This document shows positions 1-4,917 of a stretch of DNA of 8,444 nucleotides, piece by piece (positions within the stretch are counted from its first letter, which is position 1; every line of letters starts with the position of its first letter). Under the pieces are notes generated by a model, which saw only the letters and a list, made by a program, of their open reading frames with translations, was not told where the DNA came from and searched no databases. The translations under genes and the position numbers were made by a program. Origin of the DNA: Cyanobacteria bacterium UBA1221 (lineage in GTDB: Bacteria; Cyanobacteriota; Vampirovibrionia; Gastranaerophilales; Gastranaerophilaceae); assembly GCA_002309425.1 (NCBI GenBank), contig DBXD01000069.1, positions 1 to 8,444 of the forward strand, in the 5' to 3' direction.

Positions 1-45
1 ATTATTCCGTTGTTACTGCTTTTGGATAAAAAGAAAGAAGCCTAA
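1..45 (+). CDS. 3' end of an unidentified gene, possibly a membrane protein
   Basis: The first frame is open from the window edge to a TAA at 43-45 and encodes IIPLLLLLDKKKEA. A run of hydrophobic residues followed by a short lysine-rich tail is what the last membrane helix and cytoplasmic end of an integral membrane protein look like. Only 14 residues are visible, so the family cannot be named, and a chance open frame of this length is possible. A strong hairpin element begins 8 nt after the stop, which is consistent with a gene end here. Confidence 0.4.
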   Translation: MIPLLLLLDKKKEA

Positions 46-52
46 TTTACAT

Positions 53-213
53 ATGAGTTTGCGGAAAAATTAAAATTTTTCCTGCAAACTCAGTGGAACG
101 GTTTCGAGTCAGCCTACGTGCTATCCCGCACCTATGCTGACTCTCACACACCTTGAGTCGGATTTGAAAAAGTTCGAAAAATTGTCATTTTTCGACTTTT
201 TCCGCATCCTCAT
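53..213. repeat. 161-bp three-hairpin element with inverted ends (MITE-like or palindromic repeat)
   Basis: Three hairpins follow each other closely. The first (54-92) pairs TGAGTTTGCGGAAAAATT with AATTTTTCCTGCAAACTCA with one bulged base. The second (106-143) has GAGTCAGC/GCTGACTC outside and GTGC/GCAC (118-121/128-131) inside. The third (166-202) pairs GAAAAAGTTCGAAAAAT with ATTTTTCGACTTTTTC across a TGTC loop with one bulge. The outer ends are also inverted copies of each other: 53-69 reads ATGAGTTTGCGGAAAAA and the complement of 197-213 reads ATGAGGATGCGGAAAAA, matching at 15 of 17 positions. ATTTA occurs at 45-49 and 212-216, a possible but weak target duplication. No arm is followed by a clear T-run, so simple terminators are not the best reading. 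A small non-autonomous mobile element or a structured RNA would both fit; one copy cannot decide. Confidence 0.55.
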
Positions 214-235
214 TTAAAAATACTCAACATGTCTG

Positions 236-264
236 TTGACAAAAATTTTATTTCATGATATAAA
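236..264 (+). promoter_or_regulatory. Near-consensus sigma70-type promoter with extended -10
   Basis: TTGACA (236-241) is separated by exactly 17 nt from TATAAA (259-264), and the -10 is preceded by TGA (256-258), giving an extended -10. Transcription would start near 271. The -35 overlaps the right arm of a small dyad, TCAACA (224-229) / TGTTGA (234-239), which could be an operator. The nearest protein gene on this strand starts at 404 and has its own -10-like site, while an intrinsic terminator lies at 290-320, so this promoter probably drives a short RNA. Confidence 0.7.
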
Positions 265-270
265 AGATGT

Positions 271-320
271 GGGGTAAATGTATATTTATAAGTCTTGTCA
301 ATCGACGAGACTTTCTTTTT
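271..320 (+). ncRNA. Candidate ~50-nt small RNA bounded by promoter and terminator
   Basis: The limits are inferred from the promoter at 236-264 (start near 271) and the end of the T-run at 320. The transcript would have a G-rich 5' end, an unpaired AU-rich stretch (about 275-289) and a terminator hairpin, a common architecture for small regulatory RNAs. A 16-codon frame (ATG 278 to TAG 326-328, MYIYKSCQSTRLSFCA) runs through the hairpin. A leader peptide with attenuation of the gene at 404 is therefore an alternative, but there is no visible antiterminator, no well-spaced Shine-Dalgarno and no run of one amino acid. No known RNA family is recognised. Confidence 0.4.
290..320 (+). terminator. 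Rho-independent terminator
   Basis: AAGTCTTGTC (290-299) pairs with GACGAGACTT (304-313) over all 10 bp, with one G-U pair, around the loop AATC. The stem is followed by TCTTTTT (314-320). Stem length, tight loop and following T-run fit an intrinsic terminator. It lies only about 26 nt past the -10 box of the upstream promoter and about 245 nt past the stop codon at 45, so it is better assigned to the short transcript than to the upstream gene. Confidence 0.75.
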
Positions 321-388
321 GTGCTTAGAGAAAATTATTACAGCAATTTAAAACCCTCCAAAAGAATGGTAAAAATAGTATATTTTTT

Positions 389-397
389 TGGTATTAT
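389..397 (+). promoter_or_regulatory. Extended -10 placing the transcript start on the ATG
   Basis: TGG TATTAT (389-397) matches an extended -10 (TGn plus a good hexamer), with no convincing -35 at 16-18 nt upstream. Only six bases (CTTGGT) separate the hexamer from the ATG at 404, so the usual spacing puts +1 on the start codon. The region before the ATG also lacks a Shine-Dalgarno sequence. Both facts point to a leaderless message. Confidence 0.55.
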
Positions 398-403
398 CTT
401 GGT

Positions 404-730
404 ATGTATGATTATGAAACAGAAGAAATTGAAGATAAAGATTTAAAGTCCGTCGGACTTGAATTAATGTTTTTAACTCCTGAAAAATGCAGTAGCGATA
501 AAGGAATTACGGCTGTTGAGCTCGCAAAAAGAGTTGATTTACCCGTTGAAATTGTTAAGAAGAAGCTTCACATATTAAAAGATGTCGGAATAATCCGTGT
601 TAAAGGAATTAATCCAAAATACTGGAAATTTGACAACTACAATTTTCAGAGAATGGATGAAGATGATGAAATATACCGCCTCTTATGCAATTTTGAAGAT
701 GTGGATTTTGACAGATTTTTTCAATATTAA
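404..730 (+). CDS. Small winged-helix DNA-binding protein, probable transcriptional regulator
   Basis: This is a 108-residue protein. Residues 35-62 have the pattern of a helix-turn-helix: GITAVELAKRV, a turn at DLP, then a recognition helix VEIVKKKLHILKDVGII. A short basic beta-wing (about 63-77) follows, as in small MarR/ArsR-like winged-helix regulators. The N-terminus (EIEDKD) and C-terminus (EDVDFDRFF) are very acidic, and no sensor domain or metal-binding cysteine cluster is visible. The ligand and targets are unknown. The start is chosen because the preceding 15 nt hold an extended -10 but no Shine-Dalgarno site. The stop codon is two bases from that of convergent purB, so the two mRNAs must overlap at their 3' ends. 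Exact family assignment is uncertain. Confidence 0.7.
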   Translation: MYDYETEEIEDKDLKSVGLELMFLTPEKCSSDKGITAVELAKRVDLPVEIVKKKLHILKDVGIIRVKGINPKYWKFDNYNFQRMDEDDEIYRLLCNFEDVDFDRFFQY

Positions 731-732
731 AA

Positions 733-2025
733 CTAGCCTAAAATACGGTCATAGATAACATCAATATTTTTTAAGAAGGCTTTTTTATCAAACAGAGATT
801 CTATTTCTTCTTTTGACAATCTTGAGGTTACATCATTATCTTCAAGCAAATTTGCTTTAAAATTGCCTTTTTCTTCAAATGCATCCAGAGCATTTCTCTG
901 GACAACCCTGTATGCTTCTTCCCTTGTAAGTCCTTTTTCGATTAATTTCAGCAGAACTTTTTGAGAGAATATTATTCCGCCGAATTTATCGGCATTTTCG
1001 AGCATGTTTTTCGGATGAATTTCAAGATTTTCAAGAATATTGTTTAATCTCGCAAGCATAAAATCAACCAGAATTAAGCTGTCAGGGAAAATAATTCTTT
1101 CTGCCGAACTGTGTGAAATATCTCTTTCATGCCAGAGAGGAATATTTTCTAATGAAACCATCGAGTTTGCCCTGACGACTCTGGCTAAACCGCACAGGTT
1201 TTCGCTTAATACGGGATTTTTCTTGTGCGGCATGGCTGATGAACCTTTTTGATTTTTCCCGAAACCTTCTTCAACTTCAAGAACCTCTGTCCTTTGAAGA
1301 TGTCTGATTTCTGTTGCAAACTGCTCAATTACGGAGGCAATTAATGCTAATACCTGCATAAAATGTGCATGGTAATCTCTTGCAATAATTTGGGTGGAAA
1401 TTTTTGCCGGCATCAAGCCGAGATTTTTGCAGGTAATTTCTTCAATCTCGGGCGGAATATTACTGTATGTTCCGACAGGCCCGGAAATCTGTCCGACTCT
1501 GATTTGTTCTAAGGCTGATGCAAAATTGTTTCTCTGGCGGCTCAAAATATCAATCCATGAGCATAATTTTACACCGAATGTCATAATTTCGGCATGAACA
1601 CCGTGAGAACGCCCGACACAAATTGTGTTTCTGTGTTCTGCCGCCAAATCTTTTAATGTTGCAATTACTTTATTCAAATCCTGCATTATGATTTTTCCGC
1701 TGTCTTGAATCTGCAAAGCAAAAGCAGTATCTATAACATCGGAACTTGTCATACCGACATGCATATATTTTGCATATTCACCGACATTTTCATTAACGTT
1801 TGTCAAAAATGCAATTACGTCATGTTTAACTTCTTTTTCGATTTCATCAATTCTTTCTGTGTCAAATTTTGCAAGATTTTTAAGGTTAGCAATATCTTCC
1901 TTCGGAAACTCGCCTAGTTCTGCATAAGCATCACATACAGCCAATTCAACCTGAAGATAATATTGAAACTTTGACTGTACTGACCAAATATTTTTTATTT
2001 CATCTCTTGAATATCTGTCTATCAT
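733..2025 (-). CDS. purB: Adenylosuccinate lyase
   Basis: PurB catalyses two fumarate-releasing steps of purine synthesis in the cytoplasm: SAICAR to AICAR, and adenylosuccinate to AMP. The 430 residues match the usual length of the bacterial enzyme. The N-terminus (MIDRYSRDEIKNIW) is typical of the family. The fumarase/aspartase superfamily signature lies at 261-271, GSSAMPHKKNP, with the flexible-loop catalytic serine at 262/263. Histidines fall at 68, 89 and 141, the positions known as active-site residues in the Bacillus subtilis enzyme. The TSSD motif (93-96) is also present, so the protein looks fully functional. No other purine gene is adjacent. The ATG at 2025 is supported by the N-terminal family match, yet it lacks a Shine-Dalgarno site and sits six bases after a TAAAAT box. 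Divergent from the toxin-antitoxin module and convergent with the winged-helix gene. Confidence 0.97.
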   Translation of the reverse strand: MIDRYSRDEIKNIWSVQSKFQYYLQVELAVCDAYAELGEFPKEDIANLKNLAKFDTERIDEIEKEVKHDVIAFLTNVNENVGEYAKYMHVGMTSSDVIDTAFALQIQDSGKIIMQDLNKVIATLKDLAAEHRNTICVGRSHGVHAEIMTFGVKLCSWIDILSRQRNNFASALEQIRVGQISGPVGTYSNIPPEIEEITCKNLGLMPAKISTQIIARDYHAHFMQVLALIASVIEQFATEIRHLQRTEVLEVEEGFGKNQKGSSAMPHKKNPVLSENLCGLARVVRANSMVSLENIPLWHERDISHSSAERIIFPDSLILVDFMLARLNNILENLEIHPKNMLENADKFGGIIFSQKVLLKLIEKGLTREEAYRVVQRNALDAFEEKGNFKANLLEDNDVTSRLSKEEIESLFDKKAFLKNIDVIYDRILG

Positions 2026-2031
2026 AAGACT

Positions 2032-2040
2032 ATTTTAGCA
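2032..2040 (-). promoter_or_regulatory. Extended -10 of purB, apparently leaderless
   Basis: Read on the minus strand, TGC TAAAAT occupies 2040-2032 and is followed by six bases (AGTCTT) and then the purB ATG at 2025. The hexamer differs from TATAAT at one or two positions and has the TGn extension; no good -35 is visible. With normal spacing +1 falls on the start codon. No Shine-Dalgarno sequence is present between box and ATG or just upstream. Confidence 0.5.
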
Positions 2041-2070
2041 TAAATATAAAAAGCTATTTTAAAAGTTATC

Positions 2071-2099
2071 TTTACATATTGTTACATATGTGTTAGAAT
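2071..2099 (+). promoter_or_regulatory. Promoter of the HEPN/MNT module, apparently leaderless
   Basis: TTTACA (2071-2076) and TAGAAT (2094-2099) are separated by exactly 17 nt, and TGT (2091-2093) supplies an extended -10. The ATG at 2106 follows after six bases (ACACCC), so the predicted +1 is the A of the start codon. There is no purine-rich ribosome binding site. This is the most complete of the four leaderless-type promoters here because it has both boxes at ideal spacing. Confidence 0.65.
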
Positions 2100-2105
2100 A
2101 CACCC

Positions 2106-2510
2106 ATGGAGATTGATTATTCAAACTTAATATCAGCAATTAGTACTCTCAAGGCGAGTATGCATGTTTTAAAAGAAAATGAACAAAGTGATTTTGTTGA
2201 TATGCTTGAAGATTCATGTATAAAGCGGTTTGAATATTCACTTGAAATTGCCAGAAAATTAATGAAACGAGTATTAAAAAAAATATACGGAAAAGTTGAA
2301 GAAGAATTAACCGTAAATAATACTTTTAGGTTTATGCAGGGATACAATTTTATTTTAAATTGGGAAAATTGGAAAAACTATTACGAAAAGCGGAACAACA
2401 CCGCTCACAAATACAATTTGGAAAAATCAAGAAAACTTCTGGAAATTGTACCTGATTTTATTGAAGATGCGGACTTTTTTATAAGTAAATTACAAGAGAA
2501 ATTATCGTGA
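2106..2510 (+). CDS. HEPN-domain protein, HI0074-type nucleotidyltransferase partner (HepT-like toxin)
   Basis: This 134-residue, mostly helical protein resembles the HI0074 'nucleotidyltransferase substrate-binding' family. The segment CIKRFEYSLEIARKLMKRVL (39-58) matches the family's RFEY(T/S)hE helix, and NWENWKNYYEKRNNTAHKY (85-103) contains the HEPN motif RX4HXY with Arg96, His101 and Tyr103. In HEPN/MNT systems the HEPN protein is an RNase-type toxin; its Arg/His pair cuts RNA, and the partner nucleotidyltransferase silences it by adding AMP to the motif tyrosine. This mechanism is known for Shewanella HepT/MntA and is inferred here. The 4-nt GTGA overlap with the next gene supports translational coupling. 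A housekeeping role remains possible because HI0073/HI0074 itself was first described without a toxin phenotype. Confidence 0.85.
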   Translation: MEIDYSNLISAISTLKASMHVLKENEQSDFVDMLEDSCIKRFEYSLEIARKLMKRVLKKIYGKVEEELTVNNTFRFMQGYNFILNWENWKNYYEKRNNTAHKYNLEKSRKLLEIVPDFIEDADFFISKLQEKLS

Positions 2511-2788
2511 TAAAAGGGCTTTCGGAAAAAAATTATAAAATCATAAAAGATATTATTAGCCGTTATGATGCAGAGTTTTATGCATACGGCTCCAGAGTGA
2601 AGGGGGACTATACCGACCTATCGGATTTGGATATACTCGTTAAAGCTGAAAATTTCGATGAAATGCATTCTGTTCTTTGTAATGAATTTGATAAAAGTTT
2701 ACTTCCGTTTGTCGTAAATTTAACAAATTATTATGGTATTGATAAAAAATTTTATAACTTAATAGAAAAAGATTTAGTAAAAATATAA
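2507..2788 (+). CDS. Minimal nucleotidyltransferase (MNT), antitoxin partner of the HEPN protein
   Basis: This 93-residue single-domain protein belongs to the polymerase-beta-like minimal nucleotidyltransferases. Residues 28-42 (GSRVKGDYTDLSDLD) match GSX10DXD exactly, with Gly28, Ser29 and the metal-binding pair Asp40 and Asp42. Such proteins transfer AMP to the tyrosine of their HEPN partner. The C-terminal part aligns by eye with H. influenzae HI0073, but where that family has V-D-L with the third carboxylate, this protein has V-N-L at 70-72, so Asn71 replaces the aspartate. Activity may therefore be reduced or rely on another acid. The GTG start overlaps the TGA of the upstream gene; a weak AGAGA lies 7 nt ahead, and coupling is likely to matter more. 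Only 25 nt separate its stop from the convergent gene ending at 2814. Confidence 0.88.
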   Translation: MIKGLSEKNYKIIKDIISRYDAEFYAYGSRVKGDYTDLSDLDILVKAENFDEMHSVLCNEFDKSLLPFVVNLTNYYGIDKKFYNLIEKDLVKI

Positions 2789-2813
2789 TAAATTAGCCGT
2801 CATATCCGAATAT

Positions 2814-3128
2814 TTATTTATGAAAATCTTTCGGTTTTTTATTTTCCAGCCAGCGGCTCATTAAAAAATTCTCATAACTCAGGGCATATTTTTCCAAAGC
2901 ATTAATCAAAACCCTGCCGCTGTCAGATTTTCCGGTAATCACAAAATCACCCTGAGGATTTGTGGCATACATAATTTCTTTATGCACAATTTTATCAACA
3001 TGATTTTTAGGGTTTTTGTTTATAACAAGTTTTATCCAGTCACACAGAATTTTTACGGCTGTCGTTTTATTAGCGGTTATATCTTCATCAAATTGCTGCA
3101 GGTATTTTGCAAATTCACTCAGTATCAT
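2814..3128 (-). CDS. Uncharacterised 104-aa protein in the comF operon
   Basis: I do not recognise this family. The 104-residue protein has no signal peptide, membrane segment or cysteine motif. It is rich in Lys and Asn, and its spacing suggests several helices (about 1-38 and 80-104) around a shorter strand-like middle (NPQGDFVITGKSDSGRVLI, 57-75). Its ATG directly abuts the comF stop as TAGATG, with no intervening base and no separate promoter space, so the two proteins are very probably made from one message by termination-reinitiation. That makes a role linked to ComF, DNA uptake or nucleotide salvage the only contextual hint. Its own 3' end converges on the MNT gene. Confidence 0.75.
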   Translation of the reverse strand: MILSEFAKYLQQFDEDITANKTTAVKILCDWIKLVINKNPKNHVDKIVHKEIMYATNPQGDFVITGKSDSGRVLINALEKYALSYENFLMSRWLENKKPKDFHK

Positions 3129-3776
3129 CTATTCTCCAAAAGGTGTTGTTGCTGCAAGGCATATTATATCTTCTATCCCGTTTTTTTGAAATTCTTTAAT
3201 CATCTCTTCAAAAGTCGAACCTGTTGTACATATATCATCAATTATCAGCAGTTTTCCCTCCTGTAATTTGGTTGTATCAACTTCAAAAGCATCTTTCAGA
3301 TTTTCGGCCCTTTGCGGTTTTTTTAGGTTATATTGCGGTTTTGTGTCTTTTATTCTTTTTATTAATTCGGGATTATATTTCATGCCGGTCAGTCTTGCCA
3401 ATTCTTCTCCGACAAGCTCCATATGATTATATTTACGCCTCTTTTTACGTTTTTCAAAAATAGGAACGGGTATAATCTGAAAATCTCTGTCTTCTGTTAT
3501 TTTTTCAAAATATTCCGCCATAAATTTTGCAAGATAATACGCTAAATCCGGCTGATTATGGTATTTTAAACCCCTGATAAGTTTTTGCAAATTCTTTTGA
3601 TAAACTCCGGCACAAAAAACTTTTTTCCCGTCAATAATTCTGTTTGTCTGACAAGATAAATGCTCCATCTCATCATAACAGGAGGAGCACATTTTTACAC
3701 ACTCTTTAGAACTCCTGCAAAAATAGCATCTTTTTTTATATATCCAATCGAGTAAACCGATAAAAAATCTTTTCAT
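3129..3776 (-). CDS. comF: ComF family protein (amidophosphoribosyltransferase-like)
   Basis: This 215-residue protein has the standard ComF layout. An N-terminal zinc-finger-like region contains Cys17, Cys20, Cys26, Cys30 and Cys33 in CxxC arrangements. A central basic segment (RRKYNHMELVGEELA, 113-127) corresponds to the family's R-G-(F/Y)-N-Q motif, and the C-terminal type I phosphoribosyltransferase PRPP loop is LLIIDDICTTGST (176-188). ComF/ComFC proteins are cytoplasmic and are needed for moving single-stranded DNA inward during natural transformation; some homologues are annotated as salvage phosphoribosyltransferases. No other competence genes lie in the window, so DNA uptake is inferred from family only. 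The ATG at 3776 lacks a Shine-Dalgarno sequence and lies seven bases after a TATAAA box. It overlaps nothing but abuts the next gene. Confidence 0.93.
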   Translation of the reverse strand: MKRFFIGLLDWIYKKRCYFCRSSKECVKMCSSCYDEMEHLSCQTNRIIDGKKVFCAGVYQKNLQKLIRGLKYHNQPDLAYYLAKFMAEYFEKITEDRDFQIIPVPIFEKRKKRRKYNHMELVGEELARLTGMKYNPELIKRIKDTKPQYNLKKPQRAENLKDAFEVDTTKLQEGKLLIIDDICTTGSTFEEMIKEFQKNGIEDIICLAATTPFGE

Positions 3777-3783
3777 AAAAACA

Positions 3784-3812
3784 TTTATACCATAAATGTA
3801 AACTAATGTTTA
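3784..3812 (-). promoter_or_regulatory. comF promoter, apparently leaderless
   Basis: On the minus strand TAAACA (3812-3807) lies 17 nt before TATAAA (3789-3784), and TGG (3792-3790) forms an extended -10. Seven bases (TGTTTTT) separate the box from the comF ATG at 3776, placing the likely +1 at or within a base of the start codon. The -35 is imperfect (4 of 6 consensus positions). No ribosome binding site is visible. The site lies in the 112-nt divergent region shared with the repeat-protein gene at 3889. Confidence 0.5.
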
Positions 3813-3888
3813 CAAAACAGCAAAAAAACATTTTCACGGAATTTTTAGTGTATAAAAATAATAATGTTATAAAACGGAGGTATAAAAT
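3812..3888 (+). promoter_or_regulatory. Conserved 77-nt leader of the first repeat-protein gene, with strong RBS
   Basis: This block aligns without gaps to 6400-6476, the leader of the third paralog. By hand count 38 of the first 46 positions and 49 of all 77 agree, including the shared strings ATTTTCAC and AGTGTATAAAA. CGGAGG (3875-3880) is a good Shine-Dalgarno site 8 nt before the ATG. TATAAA (3851-3856) could be a -10, but the nearest -35-like TTTTCA is only 14 nt away, so the conserved part may instead be 5' untranslated RNA. Confidence 0.5.
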
Positions 3889-4917
3889 ATGCGAATAGCA
3901 CCAATTTCAAACTATTACAGCAATTATAACAAGGTAAATTCTCAATATAAACAGCAGGCAAATACTCCAAAGAGTTATAATGAACCTGTATTTACAGGAG
4001 CAGACAAACGCTTGGTATACTTCACAGGTGAAAAAACCCGAAAAGCCAAAGAAGATTGGGAAAAATTAAAAAATATGAAACTGGAAAGAGTTTACAGGCA
4101 GGTTCCCCGCTGGGAGTGGGGAAGTTGCGAAGGGACTGATACTATTAAAGCGACGTACAAAAAATACCCGAAAGAAACAATGGCATTGGCAAACTTAGAG
4201 ATAGACGGTCAGAAATATGAACTGGATGCTGATTTTATAGAAGCGGCTGCTCCGTTATTGAAATCCGGACACTCTTATTTGATAGAAAAATATCTTAAAA
4301 ATCACGGATATAATGAATGTAAATATGATAATGATAACTTAAAACCTTTCATTGAAACTTATTATCAAGATTCGGAAACTATGGGAAACATGGAGATATA
4401 CTCACAGGAGCTAAATGCGGACGGAACTCCTCGTTTTTCCCCTACCGGTGTTATGGCTTTAGCCAAAAATTACAATGAATTTCCTGAAATTTATGATTTT
4501 GTATATTTAAAAGAAGATGACGGTACTTATTTCTTATCAAACGGAGAAAGAATTGTCGAATTGGCAAAACTATATCGTAGTTCTCCAGATAATTCAGCAA
4601 GACTTTTAAAGTTAAGAAATTATGACGGGAAAAGAGTATTTAATGAAAAGATATTAGATACTTACAATAAATATCCGGAAGCTTTTGAAGAATTTTTAAA
4701 AGCAACAAAAACTAATAAAAAGCTTAAACGATTTAATAATCTTTATTTTTATGATGTGTTAGTACCTGCCTATGCCAAATACCCTGATTTTATGGAAGAA
4801 TATGCTACGGTCAGAGATTATGGGGCAGGCGGCAGATATAAATTCAATGATGCTGAAGTTGCCAGATTAACAATGGCTGCAGGAGATAAATACTGTGCTC
4901 ATAAGGGTAACAAATAA
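3889..4917 (+). CDS. Repeat protein with N-terminal 'FTG' tag, first paralog, C-terminally short
   Basis: I do not recognise a named domain. The 342-residue protein begins with a polar Asn/Tyr/Gln-rich leader (MRIAPISNYYSNYNK...) ending in PVFTG (33-37); a second FTG lies at 45-47. It has no hydrophobic signal peptide or membrane helix. From about residue 80 it is made of imperfect units of ~32-36 residues. A typical unit runs Y-P, an amphipathic helix, (L/F)xxLK, a turn DG, F, and then a second helix ending in LAxxY. Such spacing suggests an alpha-helical solenoid, often a binding scaffold. About seven units are present. It stops at GDKYCAHKGNK where the other two paralogs continue for roughly 100 residues. 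TAATG joins it to the next gene. Location and role are unknown. Confidence 0.8.
   Translation: MRIAPISNYYSNYNKVNSQYKQQANTPKSYNEPVFTGADKRLVYFTGEKTRKAKEDWEKLKNMKLERVYRQVPRWEWGSCEGTDTIKATYKKYPKETMALANLEIDGQKYELDADFIEAAAPLLKSGHSYLIEKYLKNHGYNECKYDNDNLKPFIETYYQDSETMGNMEIYSQELNADGTPRFSPTGVMALAKNYNEFPEIYDFVYLKEDDGTYFLSNGERIVELAKLYRSSPDNSARLLKLRNYDGKRVFNEKILDTYNKYPEAFEEFLKATKTNKKLKRFNNLYFYDVLVPAYAKYPDFMEEYATVRDYGAGGRYKFNDAEVARLTMAAGDKYCAHKGNK

Noticed and set aside
106..143. tRNA-like or riboswitch-like fold around GAGTCAGC/GCTGACTC
   Set aside because: Only a nested hairpin is present; there is no cloverleaf, T-loop or recognised aptamer core, and it belongs to the larger palindromic element.
278..328. 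16-codon leader peptide for an attenuator
   Set aside because: No properly spaced Shine-Dalgarno, no run of one amino acid, no alternative antiterminator pairing seen; kept only as an alternative to the small RNA.
354..359. CCCTCC as an anti-Shine-Dalgarno-like site or a minus-strand RBS
   Set aside because: It lies after the predicted end of the small RNA, and the minus-strand frame next to it closes within a few codons.
1040..1917. Three plus-strand open frames of 67-70 codons (1040-1252, 1394-1597, 1705-1917) inside purB
   Set aside because: They lie wholly antisense to a well-supported enzyme gene, have no family resemblance or ribosome sites, and arise from purB codon usage.
3831..3856. 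TTTTCA/TATAAA as a normal promoter for the first paralog
   Set aside because: The spacer is 14 nt in both this copy and the duplicate at 6419-6444, too short for a standard sigma70 promoter, so it is reported only as part of the conserved leader.
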